DNA of 31,336 nucleotides from an uncultured Oscillospiraceae bacterium (GCA_958354085.1 CATWUX010000009.1:1-31336); one strand, 5' to 3'; positions 1 through 7,574 are shown, numbered from the stretch's first letter. The notes: generated from the sequence alone by a model not told the origin. Numbers and translations are program-made.

Positions 1-252
1 CAGCCCGGACAGACGGTGACGATCACGGACGATACCGCTTACGGCTGCATTTTGGTGCAGGGATACGGAACGATCGGTCAGCATGATTGCGCGTGCGCGA
101 CTATGCTGCGGTTCGGTGCCATCAGTCAGGATGAATTTTTTGTCTCCTATGACGCGGCCGCGCATGGGGTGACCATTACCAATCGCAGTCATTGCGAACC
201 GCTGGTTCTGCTGAAGCATTTTCCCGCAAACGGAAGTCAGCCTTGTGCTTAA
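1..252 (+). CDS. C-terminal part of a cupin-like conserved hypothetical protein (5' truncated)
   Basis: Open from the first base of the window to a TAA at 250-252, so only the last 83 residues are visible. The true start lies upstream; the GTG at 16 is internal. The visible part is rich in short beta-strand stretches and Gly turns (GCILVQGYGTIG, then DEFFVS, then EPLVLLKHF), which resembles the closing half of a cupin barrel. Similar tails occur in sugar-cluster hypothetical proteins and phosphomannose-isomerase-like cupins, but no metal ligands can be assigned in this fragment. It ends 15 bp before ulaE on the same strand, so it is probably in the same operon and may act on the same sugar. 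Its function is unknown. Confidence 0.6.
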   Translation, partial: QPGQTVTITDDTAYGCILVQGYGTIGQHDCACATMLRFGAISQDEFFVSYDAAAHGVTITNRSHCEPLVLLKHFPANGSQPCA

Positions 253-267
253 GGGGGAGAAACGAAG

Positions 268-1098
268 ATGAAACGACGACTGTCGGTGTACGAAAAAGCC
301 ATGCCGGGAGATTTGTCCTGGCGGGAAAAATTGTCGGCGGCGAAAAAAGCGGGCTTTGACGGTGTTGAGATCAGCATTGATGAAACGGAAGAGAAGTTGA
401 ACCGCCTTACATGGACGGCTGCTGAGCGTCGGGAATTGCTGCTGCTCACCAGAGAATACGATACGGCTATACAGACCATGTGCCTGAGCGGGCATCGGAA
501 ATACCCGCTGGGCAGCCGTGATCCGGCTCTTTGCGCAAGGGGGATGGAGATTGCCCGAACCGCTATCGAATTTGCTTACGACGTGGGTATCCGCATTATT
601 CAGTTGGCCGGTTATGATGTGTATTACGAGCCCTCCACGGCCGATACCCGTCAACGCTTTGAAGAAAATTTGGCGCGGGTGGTGGACATGGCGGCAAAGA
701 ACGGGGTTATTCTGGCTTTTGAAACGATGGAGACGCCCTTTATGAACACGATCGCCAAAGCGATGACCTATGTGAATTTGATGCAGTCACCGTTTTTGCA
801 GGTGTATCCCGATGTGGGGAATATCACGAACGGGACGGACGATGCGGCGGCGGACGTGGATGCCGGCTATGGCCATATTGTCGCGGCGCATCTTAAAGAA
901 ACCAAGCCGGGCGTGTTCCGGGATTTGCACTATGGCGACGGCCATGTGGATTTCCGGTTGGTGTGTGAGCGCCTGAAAAAACAGAATGTGGGGTTATACA
1001 ACGCGGAATTTTGGTATTCGCCCGCCTATAAGTCGGGAGATTGGCAGGGCGCCTTGCGGGAAGCGCAGGATTTCCTGCGCCCGTTTTTGGAGGATTGA
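268..1098 (+). CDS. ulaE: L-ribulose-5-phosphate 3-epimerase (L-xylulose-5-P 3-epimerase), UlaE/SgbU type
   Basis: A 276-residue protein of the xylose-isomerase-like TIM-barrel superfamily that interconverts L-xylulose-5-phosphate and L-ribulose-5-phosphate in the cytosol. The N-terminus (YEKAMPGDLSWREKL, then AGFDGVEISIDE) and the internal segments CLSGHRKYPLGS, FETMETPFMNT, YPDVGNIT, HLKETKPG and AEFWY are the pattern of UlaE/SgbU, including the acidic and His residues that bind the metal. Length is normal. The start is supported by a GGGGGAGA ribosome site about 8 bases upstream. It lies 3 bp before the kinase and in the same operon as the 4-epimerase, which gives the expected order of steps: kinase product, 3-epimerisation, 4-epimerisation to D-xylulose-5-phosphate. 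Confidence 0.92.
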   Translation: MKRRLSVYEKAMPGDLSWREKLSAAKKAGFDGVEISIDETEEKLNRLTWTAAERRELLLLTREYDTAIQTMCLSGHRKYPLGSRDPALCARGMEIARTAIEFAYDVGIRIIQLAGYDVYYEPSTADTRQRFEENLARVVDMAAKNGVILAFETMETPFMNTIAKAMTYVNLMQSPFLQVYPDVGNITNGTDDAAADVDAGYGHIVAAHLKETKPGVFRDLHYGDGHVDFRLVCERLKKQNVGLYNAEFWYSPAYKSGDWQGALREAQDFLRPFLED

Positions 1099-1101
1099 GA
1101 G

Positions 1102-2595
1102 ATGCGCTATGTATTAGGACTCGATAACGGCGGCACCATGACGAAAGCTGCCCTGTTTGAGGAAAACGGCCGTGAAGTGGCGGTGGCATCCCGCGAGACA
1201 CCGCTTTCCACACCGCATACGGGCTGGAATGAGCGGGATATGGAGGAATTGTGGCAGGCGAATGCGGCGTGTATTCGTGAAATCTTGATGACTTCTGGCG
1301 TTGCATCCGAACAGATCGCCGGCGTGGGCTGTACCGGGCACGGAAAAGGGCTGTATCTGTGGGGAAAGAACGGCGCACCCGCTTATGCGGGAATTGCTTC
1401 TACCGATCGGCGGGCGGAAGACATCGTGGCCCGCTGGGAGGCGGACGGTACCGCGGCGCAGGTTCGTGAACAGACGCTTCAGCCGGTAATCGCCTGCCAG
1501 CCGGTAGCACTGCTCCGCTGGCTGAAAGAGCAGAAACCCGCCGTCCTTGAAAATGTACAATGGATATTGGAATGTAAGGACTATATCCGCTTCCGCTTGA
1601 CGGGCCGTGCCTTGGCGGAGCGGACAGATTATTCCGGTACGAGCCTGATGGATTTGACCACTTGCCAGTTTGACAAAGGGCTGTTAAAACGCTTCGGCCT
1701 GGAAGAACTGTATGGCTGTTTGCCGCCGTTGTGCAATGCCTGGGACTGCTGCGGCGGCATTACGGAGGAAGCGGCGGCTCAGACCGGGCTGCGCGTGGGA
1801 ACGCCGGTTTCCGGCGGCATGTTCGACATCGACGCCTGCGCGGTGGCTATGGGAGTGACGGATCCGGAGCAGCTGTGCATGATTACCGGTACGTGGAGCA
1901 TTAACGAATATCCGGCGCCGATACCGGTACGGGCGGATACCACCACGCACAATTCCCTGTTCTGTTTGCCGGACACCTATTTGATCGAAGAAAGCAGTCC
2001 TACTTCGGCGGGCAATTTGGATTGGTATCTGGAAACCTGTATGAAGGAAGAAAAAAAGCGTGCCAAAGCAGAGGGCGTTTCTTTCTATGATGTGGTAGAC
2101 AGGATGGTGGAAACATTGCCGCCGGAGGAGAGTGACGTTCTGTTTTTGCCGTTCTTATATGGTACCAACACCGACAGCAATCATGCCGCTTTTGTGGGAC
2201 TGTCAAACAGTTATTCGGCGGCGCATATGCTGCGCGCCGTTTTTGAGGGCGTTGTCTTTTCTCACCGTATGCATTTGGAGCGTTTGCTTCGGTTTCGTGA
2301 AGCCCCGCGTACGATTCGTTTGGCAGGCGGTGCAGCCCGGTCGAAGGTGTGGGTGCAGCTGTTTGCCGATATTTTGCAATGCCCCATTGAGGTGGTATCC
2401 ACACGCGAATTGGGCGCACAGGGCTGTGCCATGACGGCGGCGGTCGCAGCGGGAATTTACGGCACTTATACAGAGGCGATCCGGAAAATGCTGCCGCAGA
2501 CGTATCTTATACAGCCGGATAGATCAAAAGCAGCCGTGTATGATCGAAAATATGCCCGTTATGTGCGGCTGACGACTTGCTTGGAGGGATTTTAA
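1102..2595 (+). CDS. lyxK: FGGY-family carbohydrate kinase, LyxK-like (L-xylulose / 3-keto-L-gulonate kinase)
   Basis: A 497-residue FGGY sugar kinase. The first actin-like domain opens with GLDNGGTMTK near residue 5 (ATP phosphate-binding loop). Several segments match E. coli LyxK as I remember it: GWNERDMEELWQ, TDRRAEDIV, SPTSAGNLDWY, LPFLYGTN and EGVVFSHRMHLERL. The Gly-rich adenosine loop is LAGGAARSKVW in the second domain. It is expected to phosphorylate L-xylulose, and possibly 3-keto-L-gulonate, at C5 with ATP. The substrate cannot be fixed from sequence; the flanking UlaE and AraD-family genes argue for an L-xylulose-5-phosphate product. It starts 3 bp after ulaE with a GGAGG site inside the ulaE end, and its TAA directly abuts the ATG of the next gene, so translation is probably coupled. 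Confidence 0.88.
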   Translation: MRYVLGLDNGGTMTKAALFEENGREVAVASRETPLSTPHTGWNERDMEELWQANAACIREILMTSGVASEQIAGVGCTGHGKGLYLWGKNGAPAYAGIASTDRRAEDIVARWEADGTAAQVREQTLQPVIACQPVALLRWLKEQKPAVLENVQWILECKDYIRFRLTGRALAERTDYSGTSLMDLTTCQFDKGLLKRFGLEELYGCLPPLCNAWDCCGGITEEAAAQTGLRVGTPVSGGMFDIDACAVAMGVTDPEQLCMITGTWSINEYPAPIPVRADTTTHNSLFCLPDTYLIEESSPTSAGNLDWYLETCMKEEKKRAKAEGVSFYDVVDRMVETLPPEESDVLFLPFLYGTNTDSNHAAFVGLSNSYSAAHMLRAVFEGVVFSHRMHLERLLRFREAPRTIRLAGGAARSKVWVQLFADILQCPIEVVSTRELGAQGCAMTAAVAAGIYGTYTEAIRKMLPQTYLIQPDRSKAAVYDRKYARYVRLTTCLEGF

Positions 2596-3285
2596 ATGTT
2601 GGAAGAATTAAAACAGGCGGTATATGAGGCTAATAAGCAGCTGCCGGCTCATGGCTTGGTCACTTTCACCTGGGGAAACGCATCGGGAATCGATCGCGCT
2701 CATGGCCTGGTGGTGATAAAGCCTTCCGGTGTGGATTATGAAACGATGACGGCCGACGATATGGTGGTTGTCGATCTGAAAACAGGCGAAAGGGTAGAGG
2801 GACGGTATAAGCCTTCCTCGGATACGCCGACTCATCTGGAATTGTATCGTGCGTTTCCGGAGATCGGCGGCATTGTCCATACGCATTCCCGCTGGGCGAC
2901 CTGTTGGGCGCAAGCCGGGCGCGCAATCCCGGCATATGGTACTACCCAAGGTGACTATTTTTACGGTGCCATACCCTGCACGCGTCCCATGACGGCGGAG
3001 GAAATCCGCGGCGAGTATGAGGCGGAAACCGGCAAAGTGATCGTTGAGACCTTTGCAGGCAAAACAGCAGAAGAAATGCCGGGCGTATTGGTGTACAGTC
3101 ACGGTCCGTTTACCTGGGGAAAGGACGCGGCGGAGGCCGTACATAACGCCGTGGTGCTGGAAGAAGTGGCGATGATGGCGGTATATACCGAGCAGCTGGG
3201 CAATCAAACCCCGATGCAGCAGGAATTGCTGGATAAGCATTTTCTCCGCAAGCACGGCAAGAATGCCTATTATGGGCAAGGTTAA
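2596..3285 (+). CDS. L-ribulose-5-phosphate 4-epimerase (AraD/UlaF/SgbE family)
   Basis: A 229-residue class II aldolase-fold enzyme that converts L-ribulose-5-phosphate to D-xylulose-5-phosphate and so feeds the pentose phosphate pathway. Visible family features are TWGNASG (phosphate loop), IKPSG, SSDTPTHLELY, the zinc ligands in the VHTHS motif near residues 94-98, AYGTTQGDYFYG and the third zinc His in YSHGPFTWG. Length equals that of AraD, UlaF and SgbE. The three paralogues cannot be told apart from sequence alone, but the ulaE and LyxK-like neighbours favour the UlaF/SgbE role over arabinose catabolism. Its start directly follows the kinase stop codon, with GGAGGG about 7 bases upstream. 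It is the last gene of the operon; a strong hairpin follows. Confidence 0.9.
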   Translation: MLEELKQAVYEANKQLPAHGLVTFTWGNASGIDRAHGLVVIKPSGVDYETMTADDMVVVDLKTGERVEGRYKPSSDTPTHLELYRAFPEIGGIVHTHSRWATCWAQAGRAIPAYGTTQGDYFYGAIPCTRPMTAEEIRGEYEAETGKVIVETFAGKTAEEMPGVLVYSHGPFTWGKDAAEAVHNAVVLEEVAMMAVYTEQLGNQTPMQQELLDKHFLRKHGKNAYYGQG

Positions 3286-3305
3286 CGGGGATCGGTTCAG
3301 AAGAA

Positions 3306-3343
3306 AAGCGGCTCGTCGGAAAGTTCTTTCCGACGAGCCGCTT
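3306..3343. terminator. Long perfect hairpin ending the sugar operon
   Basis: Two 18-base arms (AAGCGGCTCGTCGGAAAG and its exact complement, 3306-3323 and 3326-3343) face each other with almost no loop. It sits 20 bp after the 4-epimerase stop and between converging genes. No good T-run follows on either strand, so it may act as a bidirectional processing or stability element rather than a textbook terminator. Confidence 0.75.
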
Positions 3344-3436
3344 ATGGCTTAGTATAAAGCGATCATGCTGCTGTCAAAATACCAGTGGCCGATTTCTCTC
3401 CGCAACGGATGCGGCGCAGAGACCATATAGAATCGT

Positions 3437-4240
3437 CTATATCCCCTCTAATGTGATCAGCGGCAGGTGGGGGCAGTTGCCAACCCGAAAGGGGAAGGGA
3501 CTGAAGCACAGCCCGCGGCTGACCACCATGTGCGTGGTATCCTGCTGATAAAGTCCGCTGGTGTATTGCGGGAAAAAGCCTTCGCCGGGCGAGAAAAGTC
3601 CCTGCCCGAACAGGCGGATCTGTCCGCCGTGGGCGTGGCCGGTGACGACCAGGTCCAGCGAAGCAGCGGTATATGCCGGCAGATTTTCCGGATAATGCGC
3701 CATGGCGAGTACCGGGCGGGGCGTGCCCTCCGGCAGTGCGAATGGGGTGCCGGAGCTGAGACCGGCCAGCGTCAGCTCCTGCCCGTCGCGTGTCAGCACA
3801 ATGGCTTCGTCGTGCAGAACCGTTACGCCTGCGTCGGACAGGCACGCCCCCCATGCGGCGCGCGTATCGGCGCGGGAGCGCCGTTCGTGGTTGCCCTCCA
3901 CGGCGTACGCGGGAGCCACGGCCGCCACAGCCTGCGCATAGGCGGTCAGCTCTGCCCGGTCGAAATCATCGTCTACAATGAGATCGCCGGGCATCAGGAT
4001 ATAATCCGGCTGCTGCTTTTTCAGCAGCTGTTCCAGCGCTTCCGGGGAACGGACGCAGCGGGGGATATGTATATCCGCCACCACGGCGATGCGGCAGCCG
4101 CGAAACGCGTCCGGCAGATCGGGCAGCGTGACCGTGATGGGCTCTATCTTGATGCGCCGGTTGTCCACGCCGATGCCGACGGCGACTGCCGCTGCGCCGG
4201 CGCATAGCCATCCCAGCGCCTGCTTTTGTCGTTTTGTCAT
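3437..4240 (-). CDS. Membrane-anchored metallophosphoesterase (YaeI/YkuE-like)
   Basis: A 267-residue calcineurin-like phosphoesterase. An N-terminal hydrophobic segment (about residues 9-25) should anchor it in the membrane with the catalytic domain outside. The dimetal-site motifs appear in order: DIH (56-58), GDL (85-87), GNHE (116-119), then the His of MAHYPE, and GHAHGGQ near the C-terminus. Relatives include YkuE-type phosphoesterases and lipid A or UDP-sugar pyrophosphatases, so the substrate is open. The reading frame extends to 4483, but the ATG at 4240 is preferred: a GGGAGGCGG ribosome site lies just upstream, and the longer version would overlap the previous gene with an Arg-rich tail of no family character. 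It starts 19 bp after the CysG-like gene, so the two are probably co-transcribed. Confidence 0.85.
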   Translation of the reverse strand: MTKRQKQALGWLCAGAAAVAVGIGVDNRRIKIEPITVTLPDLPDAFRGCRIAVVADIHIPRCVRSPEALEQLLKKQQPDYILMPGDLIVDDDFDRAELTAYAQAVAAVAPAYAVEGNHERRSRADTRAAWGACLSDAGVTVLHDEAIVLTRDGQELTLAGLSSGTPFALPEGTPRPVLAMAHYPENLPAYTAASLDLVVTGHAHGGQIRLFGQGLFSPGEGFFPQYTSGLYQQDTTHMVVSRGLCFSPFPFRVGNCPHLPLITLEGI

Positions 4241-4259
4241 GACCGCCTCCCGATGATGA

Positions 4260-4745
4260 TTATTTTGCGGCCAGCTCATTCTCCGCCTGCGCCAGCATCC
4301 GCGGCAGCGATTCTTCGATTTGCTGCGCAACCGCCGTGATGGTGGCCTGCGGCGCGCTGCCGGAAAGCGCGATGGCGAGATCTTCGTGCAGCACGACCGT
4401 GGGAAAGAAAAAGTTGCCGAATGCGACCGGCTTGGAGACGTTGACCGGCACGCCTTTTGCTTTGCATTCGTCCGCAATGGCAATATTGGTAGCTTCGGCG
4501 CCGGTGGCGGCTACGCACAGATAAGCGTTCGTGCAGTCGCCGCGGTAATATTTCCGCGGAATATAACGAATCCGTTTTTCTTCGTCCAAAATCCGCAGCT
4601 CCTCGCACAGGCTGGGGCTGATCACAGTCACTTTCGCTCCAAACTGCAGCAAAGTCGTCACACGGGACGCGGCTTGGCGTCCGCCGCCCAATACGACGCA
4701 ATTATTTCCGGACAGATCAATATACAGCGGAAAACCGAACGGCAT
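4260..4745 (-). CDS. CysG N-terminal-like NAD-binding protein (precorrin-2 dehydrogenase family, divergent)
   Basis: A 161-residue protein matching the N-terminal half of siroheme synthase CysG, Met8p and SirC. Opening residues FPLYIDLSGNNCVVLGGGRQAASRV form a Rossmann dinucleotide-binding fold, followed by LLQFGAKVTVISP, then VNVSKPVAFGNFFFPTVV and a GSAPQATITAVAQQIEESLP helix in place of the usual S-x-G-x-SP-x-LA motif. Canonical members oxidise precorrin-2 to sirohydrochlorin with NAD+ and may insert iron. Here the segment usually written AAT-DD/ND reads AAT-GAE, and the NVVD position reads NVSK, so the acidic residues linked to catalysis seem to be missing. It also stops short of the usual C-terminal helical domain. 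It could be a diverged dehydrogenase or a binding protein. It has its own promoter and an upstream GGAGGTGAGGG site. The cobalamin genes are adjacent. Confidence 0.75.
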   Translation of the reverse strand: MPFGFPLYIDLSGNNCVVLGGGRQAASRVTTLLQFGAKVTVISPSLCEELRILDEEKRIRYIPRKYYRGDCTNAYLCVAATGAEATNIAIADECKAKGVPVNVSKPVAFGNFFFPTVVLHEDLAIALSGSAPQATITAVAQQIEESLPRMLAQAENELAAK

Positions 4746-4783
4746 ACCCTCACCTCCGTCATATACAGACTATTACTAAAGCC

Positions 4784-4812
4784 AGTATACCATGTTCCGG
4801 AAGACGTGACAA
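4784..4812 (-). promoter_or_regulatory. SigA-type promoter for the CysG-like / phosphoesterase pair
   Basis: On the minus strand, -35 TTGTCA (4807-4812), a 17-bp spacer and -10 TATACT (4784-4789) sit about 40 bp upstream of the start at 4745. Both boxes differ from consensus by one base. This makes the pair a transcription unit separate from cobT-cobS-cobC. Confidence 0.75.
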
Positions 4813-4818
4813 GCCCTG

Positions 4819-4838
4819 TGTTTCACAATTGTTTCACG
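4819..4838. promoter_or_regulatory. Direct repeat upstream of the -35 box (possible activator site)
   Basis: TGTTTCAC occurs at 4819-4826 and again at 4830-4837, an 11-bp period, ending just upstream of the -35 box of the minus-strand promoter. Read as TTCACA-N5-TTCACG it resembles the TTHACA-N5 half-site spacing of PhoP-type response regulators, though on the opposite strand to the gene. The match may be chance. Confidence 0.3.
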
Positions 4839-4858
4839 AAAAAGAGAAAGAATGGCAC

Positions 4859-5461
4859 TTACAAGGGGGAAACGGCGTGTAGTGCCAGTGTGTCGGTGTC
4901 CAGCTCGGCGAGAAAACCGCCGCCGTTCGGGGTGAGATAGCTGTAAAAATCGTCGATGTCCTTCGGGGCGTCATTCAGCTGGCTGAGCATCGTCATAATG
5001 CAGCCGCCGTGCGTGACCACCGCAACGGTACGGCTGCCGCTGCGCCGGGCATCCGCCGCGATCTGCCGCAGCCCGTCCCGCAGCCGCCGGGCAAATTCCT
5101 CGCCGCTTTCGCCGCCCGGCGGCGCGCTCTTACCGGCGGTGTCCACCCAGCGACGGTAGGCGGGATCGTCCTTCAGCTGTTCGTAGGTTGTGACCTCAAA
5201 CGTGCCGAAATTCAGCTCCGCGAGCGCGGGAATCGTGACGGGCACCAGCATCGGATATACCAATTGTGCGGTTTCCTGACAGCGGCGCATCGGACTGACG
5301 TACAGGGCGTCGGCAGCGGGATAGCCGTGCTGCTGCCGGCGGGTAAGCAGCTCCTGCCGCCCATGCTCGGTCAGCGGTTGGTCGTCTGCCTGCCCGACAT
5401 AGCGGCGTTCGAGATTGCCGGCCGTAACGCCGTGGCGGATCAAAATCAAGCGAAGTTGCAT
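4859..5461 (-). CDS. cobC: Histidine phosphatase family protein, probable alpha-ribazole-5'-phosphate phosphatase
   Basis: A 200-residue phosphoglycerate-mutase-like phosphatase. The catalytic RHG motif is at residues 9-11 (LILIRHGVTAGN), the second half is YVSPMRRCQETA, and the second catalytic His lies in VVTHGG. CobC removes the phosphate from alpha-ribazole-5'-phosphate or adenosylcobalamin-5'-phosphate in the last part of B12 assembly. The family is promiscuous and sequence alone would only say histidine phosphatase; the CobC call rests on its place directly behind cobT and cobS (16-bp gap to cobS). The start at 5461 has AAAAAGGAGC upstream; the longer frame to 5509 would overlap the cobS end. 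No terminator is visible after it. Confidence 0.82.
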   Translation of the reverse strand: MQLRLILIRHGVTAGNLERRYVGQADDQPLTEHGRQELLTRRQQHGYPAADALYVSPMRRCQETAQLVYPMLVPVTIPALAELNFGTFEVTTYEQLKDDPAYRRWVDTAGKSAPPGGESGEEFARRLRDGLRQIAADARRSGSRTVAVVTHGGCIMTMLSQLNDAPKDIDDFYSYLTPNGGGFLAELDTDTLALHAVSPL

Positions 5462-5477
5462 ACGGAAAAGCTCCTTT

Positions 5478-6272
5478 TTATGAAATGACCGGTAAGAATA
5501 CCGAAACACCGGCGAGCAATATCAGCATCACCATCTGAGACAGTTCCACAAAATACCCCAGCAGGTCGCCGGTGATACCGCCGAATTCGCGCCGCGTCAT
5601 GCGGGCATACCACCAAAACAGCAGCAGCGCGCCGGCGCAGACAATGGCGGCGGCCAGCAGCCCGAAAAGACCGCCTCCCAGGTATCCTGCACCCAGCAGC
5701 AGCGCGCCGGATAAAACGGTTTCCGCGATGCCGAGCGTGCGCACGCCTTTGGCGGCGCGCCCGGCAAACAGTGCGCCGAGTGTGCTGGACGGCGTATACG
5801 GAAAGCGGCTGCCGGCGACCACGGTCAGACTGCGGGACAACGTGAACACGGTACAGGCGGCGGGCAGCAGAGCCGGTGCGCGCAGCAGCTGACACCACGC
5901 GCCCAGCTCCAGCAGCAGCAAAGCGCTGCAGGACAGCACGGCAAACGGGCCGCAGGTGGGATCTTTCATGATTTCCAGCTTGCGCTGGCGATCGCGGCGG
6001 GAAAAGATCGCGTCGGTCGCATCCAGAAAACCGTCCATATGAAAGCCGCCTGCCAGCAGGATCGGCAGCAGCACGGCAATGGCGGCAAAAAACACCGGCG
6101 ACGCGTCGGTGCATCCGGCCAGCAGCGTCCAGCCGTAAAGCAGCCCGCCCGCCAGCACGCCGACGACTGGCAGACAGCCGAGCGACCAGCGCATATTGTC
6201 CTCCCGCCAATCTATATGCGGCATAGGGAGGATGGAATACATGGACAGAGCAATAATCAACGATTGCAGCAT
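5478..6272 (-). CDS. cobS: Adenosylcobinamide-GDP ribazoletransferase (cobalamin synthase)
   Basis: A 264-residue polytopic membrane enzyme that joins adenosylcobinamide-GDP to alpha-ribazole (or its phosphate). The signature is GGFHMDGFLDATDAIFS near residue 75, followed by RQRKLEIMKDPTCGPFAVL, with Asp residues that bind Mg2+. The rest is a run of hydrophobic helices, and GGITGDLLGYFVELSQ near the C-terminus is also typical. Length is normal. The frame extends to 6500, but the ATG at 6272 is the real start: GAGGTGC precedes it, the N-terminus MLQSLIIALSMYSILPMP is family-like, and the longer version overlaps cobT. The ribosome site overlaps the cobT stop codon, so translation is likely coupled. 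Confidence 0.93.
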   Translation of the reverse strand: MLQSLIIALSMYSILPMPHIDWREDNMRWSLGCLPVVGVLAGGLLYGWTLLAGCTDASPVFFAAIAVLLPILLAGGFHMDGFLDATDAIFSRRDRQRKLEIMKDPTCGPFAVLSCSALLLLELGAWCQLLRAPALLPAACTVFTLSRSLTVVAGSRFPYTPSSTLGALFAGRAAKGVRTLGIAETVLSGALLLGAGYLGGGLFGLLAAAIVCAGALLLFWWYARMTRREFGGITGDLLGYFVELSQMVMLILLAGVSVFLPVIS

Positions 6273-6282
6273 AAAAAGCACC

Positions 6283-7311
6283 TCAAATGTCCGCCAGCGC
6301 GGCGGTTTCGGTATAGGCGGCCAGCGCCGCGTCCAGCAGTCCGGCGCCCAAAACACCGCCGGTTCCCTCGCCGAGGCACATCCCGGCCGTGATGAGCGGG
6401 CGGAAATGCAGCGCGTCCAGCAGCTGCTTCCCTGCCGTTTCCGCGGAACAGTGCGAAGGCAGCATATAATCGAGCGCGGACGGCGCGAGGCGGGCGGCAC
6501 ACAAAGCGGCCGCGCCGGAGATCAAGCCGTCGATGACAACCGGCAGTCCAAAGGCGGCGCCGCCCAGATACAGTCCGCACATGGCGGCGATATCCAGACC
6601 GCCCACCTTGGTGAGAACGTCCAGCGGAGACTGCGGATCGGGGCGGTGCAGCGCCAGCGCGCGGCGGATGACGTCCGCTTTGCGGGCGGTGCTTTCGGCG
6701 TTGCCTGCGCCGCGGGCAACGATCTGTTCCGGGGGCAGCCCCAGCAAAACGGCGGTGACCGCGCTCGCGGTGGTCGTGTTGCCGATGCCCATCTCACCGG
6801 TGATCAGCAGATCCACGCCCTGCTGTGCCGCTTTCTGTGCCTGAACGATGCCGCACTCGACGGCGGCGCGGCACTGCGCGGCGGTCATAGCGGGTTCGAC
6901 AGCCAGATTTGCCGTTCCTTTCCGAATGGAGCAGACGTCGATCCCGGTGGGGTCATAGGGGGTGGCGATCCCCACGTCTACCACGTGCACATCAACGCCC
7001 ACCGTGCGGGCGAATGCGTTGATCACGCCGCCGCCGCGGGCAAAATTCATCGCCTGCGCCGCCGTGACCGTCATGGCGGACGGTGAGGTCTTTTCCGCCA
7101 GTACGCCGTTGTCGGCGCACATCACCACCGCCCGCTTTTTATGCAGATGCGGCATAGGGGTGCGCTGTATGCCGGCCAGACGAATGACCGCGGTCTCCAG
7201 CTCTCCTAGACTGTGCGGCAGCTTGGCCAGACTGTCCCAGCGGTCGGCCGCTTGCTGCATGGCCGCCGCATCCGGCGGCAAAATCATCGCGATCGCTTGC
7301 TCCATTGTCAT
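6283..7311 (-). CDS. cobT: Nicotinate-nucleotide--dimethylbenzimidazole phosphoribosyltransferase
   Basis: A 342-residue cytosolic enzyme that transfers the phosphoribosyl group of nicotinate mononucleotide to the lower ligand base to give alpha-ribazole-5'-phosphate. Seen are RAVVMCADNGVLAEKTSPS, a Gly-rich GEMGIGNTTTASA, RGAGN, KVGGLDIAAMCG, and near the C-terminus CLGEGTGG, which carries the catalytic Glu. Length is close to the usual 350. Two ATGs lie six bases apart; the first (7311) is kept because AAAGGGG stands about 10 bases upstream. It heads the cobT-cobS-cobC unit. CobU and CbiB are not in the window, and I see no cobalamin riboswitch upstream. Confidence 0.95.
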   Translation of the reverse strand: MTMEQAIAMILPPDAAAMQQAADRWDSLAKLPHSLGELETAVIRLAGIQRTPMPHLHKKRAVVMCADNGVLAEKTSPSAMTVTAAQAMNFARGGGVINAFARTVGVDVHVVDVGIATPYDPTGIDVCSIRKGTANLAVEPAMTAAQCRAAVECGIVQAQKAAQQGVDLLITGEMGIGNTTTASAVTAVLLGLPPEQIVARGAGNAESTARKADVIRRALALHRPDPQSPLDVLTKVGGLDIAAMCGLYLGGAAFGLPVVIDGLISGAAALCAARLAPSALDYMLPSHCSAETAGKQLLDALHFRPLITAGMCLGEGTGGVLGAGLLDAALAAYTETAALADI

Positions 7312-7574
7312 GGCTGCGGTTCCCCTTTCAAATTTATCGGCTGAGTATCATCATAGCATAAGCCGATGAAAAATGGTAGAGGACAAGTGAAAAAAGTAAA
7401 AACGTCTTGTGTCGTTTTGGCGCCGTATGCTATCCTGATGGAAACGCAACGAAAGGCGGTTGACGGCGGGAATGTATAAAGTGAGACGTCGCGCAGAAAA
7501 GAAGTCCGCGGATTCGCTCCGCTGAATTGTCGAATATGCTCGAAAAATCCTTCAAAATTCTTTGAGGTTGTATC
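7312..7574. other. Divergent intergenic region between cobT and the nrdD promoter
   Basis: 263 bp with no convincing gene. No GCCACTG-type B12 box is present on the cobT side, and no strong cobT promoter stands out. On the plus strand, TTGTGT and TATCCT with an 18-bp spacer near 7409-7438 could be a weak promoter. Two small hairpins, around the GCGGA/TCCGC pair near 7507-7521 and the TCAAA/TTTGA pair near 7552-7565, precede the main nrdD promoter. Confidence 0.5.

Noticed and set aside
3363..3854. A 163-codon minus-strand frame at the phosphoesterase end
   Set aside because: Out-of-frame shadow of the metallophosphoesterase gene.
7472..7525. A 17-codon frame (MYKVRRRAEKK...) in the nrdD upstream region
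   Set aside because: Only a weak GGCGGG near the ATG, basic composition, and no sign of a leader-peptide arrangement with the hairpins; too short to support.
7312..7574. A cobalamin riboswitch upstream of cobT
   Set aside because: No B12-box core (GCCACTG or complement) or matching fold could be seen.
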